Assembly: GCA_020346805.1 (NCBI GenBank)
Contig: CP070790.1
Coordinates: 4,053,740 to 4,060,534, forward strand
Length of the DNA stretch: 6,795 nucleotides
Direction: 5' to 3'
From: Planctomycetota bacterium
GTDB taxonomy: Bacteria; Planctomycetota; Phycisphaerae; UBA1845; PWPN01
Shown here piece after piece: positions 6,656-6,795 of this stretch (the first letter of the stretch is position 1; each line of letters starts with the position of its first letter). The notes beneath the pieces were generated by a model. That model was not told the origin of the DNA, made no database searches, and worked only from the letters and a program-made list of their open reading frames with translations. The translations under genes were made by a program, and so were the position numbers.

Positions 6656-6795
6656 CCAAATTATTCACGGGCCTTTGAGCCCGGTGGAGAAAAACAACCG
6701 CCGGAAGGAATGTATTCTGCATATCGATATGCAGAATACATTCCTTCCGGCGGTTGTTTTTCTCCACCGGGCTCAAAGGCCCGTGAATAATTTGG
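6656..6795. repeat. Perfect 140-bp spacerless palindrome at the window end
   Basis: The 70-nt arms 6656-6725 and 6726-6795 are exact reverse complements with no mismatch and no loop, centred on ATATC/GATAT. The right arm stops at the very last base. Perfect spacerless palindromes of this size are normally unstable in bacteria (SbcCD cleavage), and the position suggests a contig end. The most likely cause is an assembly fold-back, or a self-complementary graph node over a larger inverted repeat. No gene is present here; an open frame from 6581 only reads through the terminator and the palindrome. Confidence 0.9.

Noticed and set aside
6581..6790. 69-codon open frame at the window end
   Set aside because: It reads through the intrinsic terminator and the perfect palindrome, so it is an artefact of those sequences.

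Overview
The window looks like a piece of a Planctomycetota genome, most likely the Phycisphaerae/Sedimentisphaerales side. The main reason is the gene at the right end: a long prepilin-like protein with an FTLIELLVVVAIIALLISILLP helix and a C-terminal NHGG...GQNILFADSHAEF...GDDNIYT block. Many diverged copies of this family occur in planctomycetes. All three stop codons end genes here (TAG, TGA, TAA), so the standard bacterial code applies.

Left part (1-3353): three consecutive plus-strand genes of a Tad/Flp (type IVc) pilus assembly machine. They are the secretion ATPase CpaF/TadA (5' end cut off by the window edge), then the inner-membrane platform proteins TadB and TadC. TadB and TadC are 4 nt apart and probably translationally coupled. 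Together they power and anchor assembly of Flp-type pili or related secretion filaments. The rest of the locus (pilin, prepilin peptidase, secretin, CpaB, CpaE) is not in view and would lie to the left. The tadC frame carries an in-frame TGA exactly at the start of its T2SSF domain. The reading frame is otherwise intact on both sides, so it is a fresh nonsense mutation, a base-call error, or a split or read-through gene.

Middle (3565-4047, minus strand): a small PilZ-domain protein, a likely c-di-GMP receptor. It converges on tadC and starts at an internal ATG with a very strong Shine-Dalgarno. It may link second-messenger signalling to surface attachment, but that is inferred only from its position. 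Copies of TCTGACYCACT lie on both sides of it.

The stretch 4048-5508 is an AT-rich region of about 1.46 kb with no credible gene. It holds several inverted repeats and one promoter-like TTGACA element.

Right part (5509-6558): the complete prepilin-like gene, with a good ribosome binding site and a textbook intrinsic terminator. The window ends in a perfect, spacerless 140-bp palindrome (6656-6795) that stops exactly at the last base. That is most easily explained as a contig end at a fold-back or self-complementary assembly node. I see no clearly new biological system. The items most worth checking are the tadC stop codon, the terminal palindrome and the gene-free interval.
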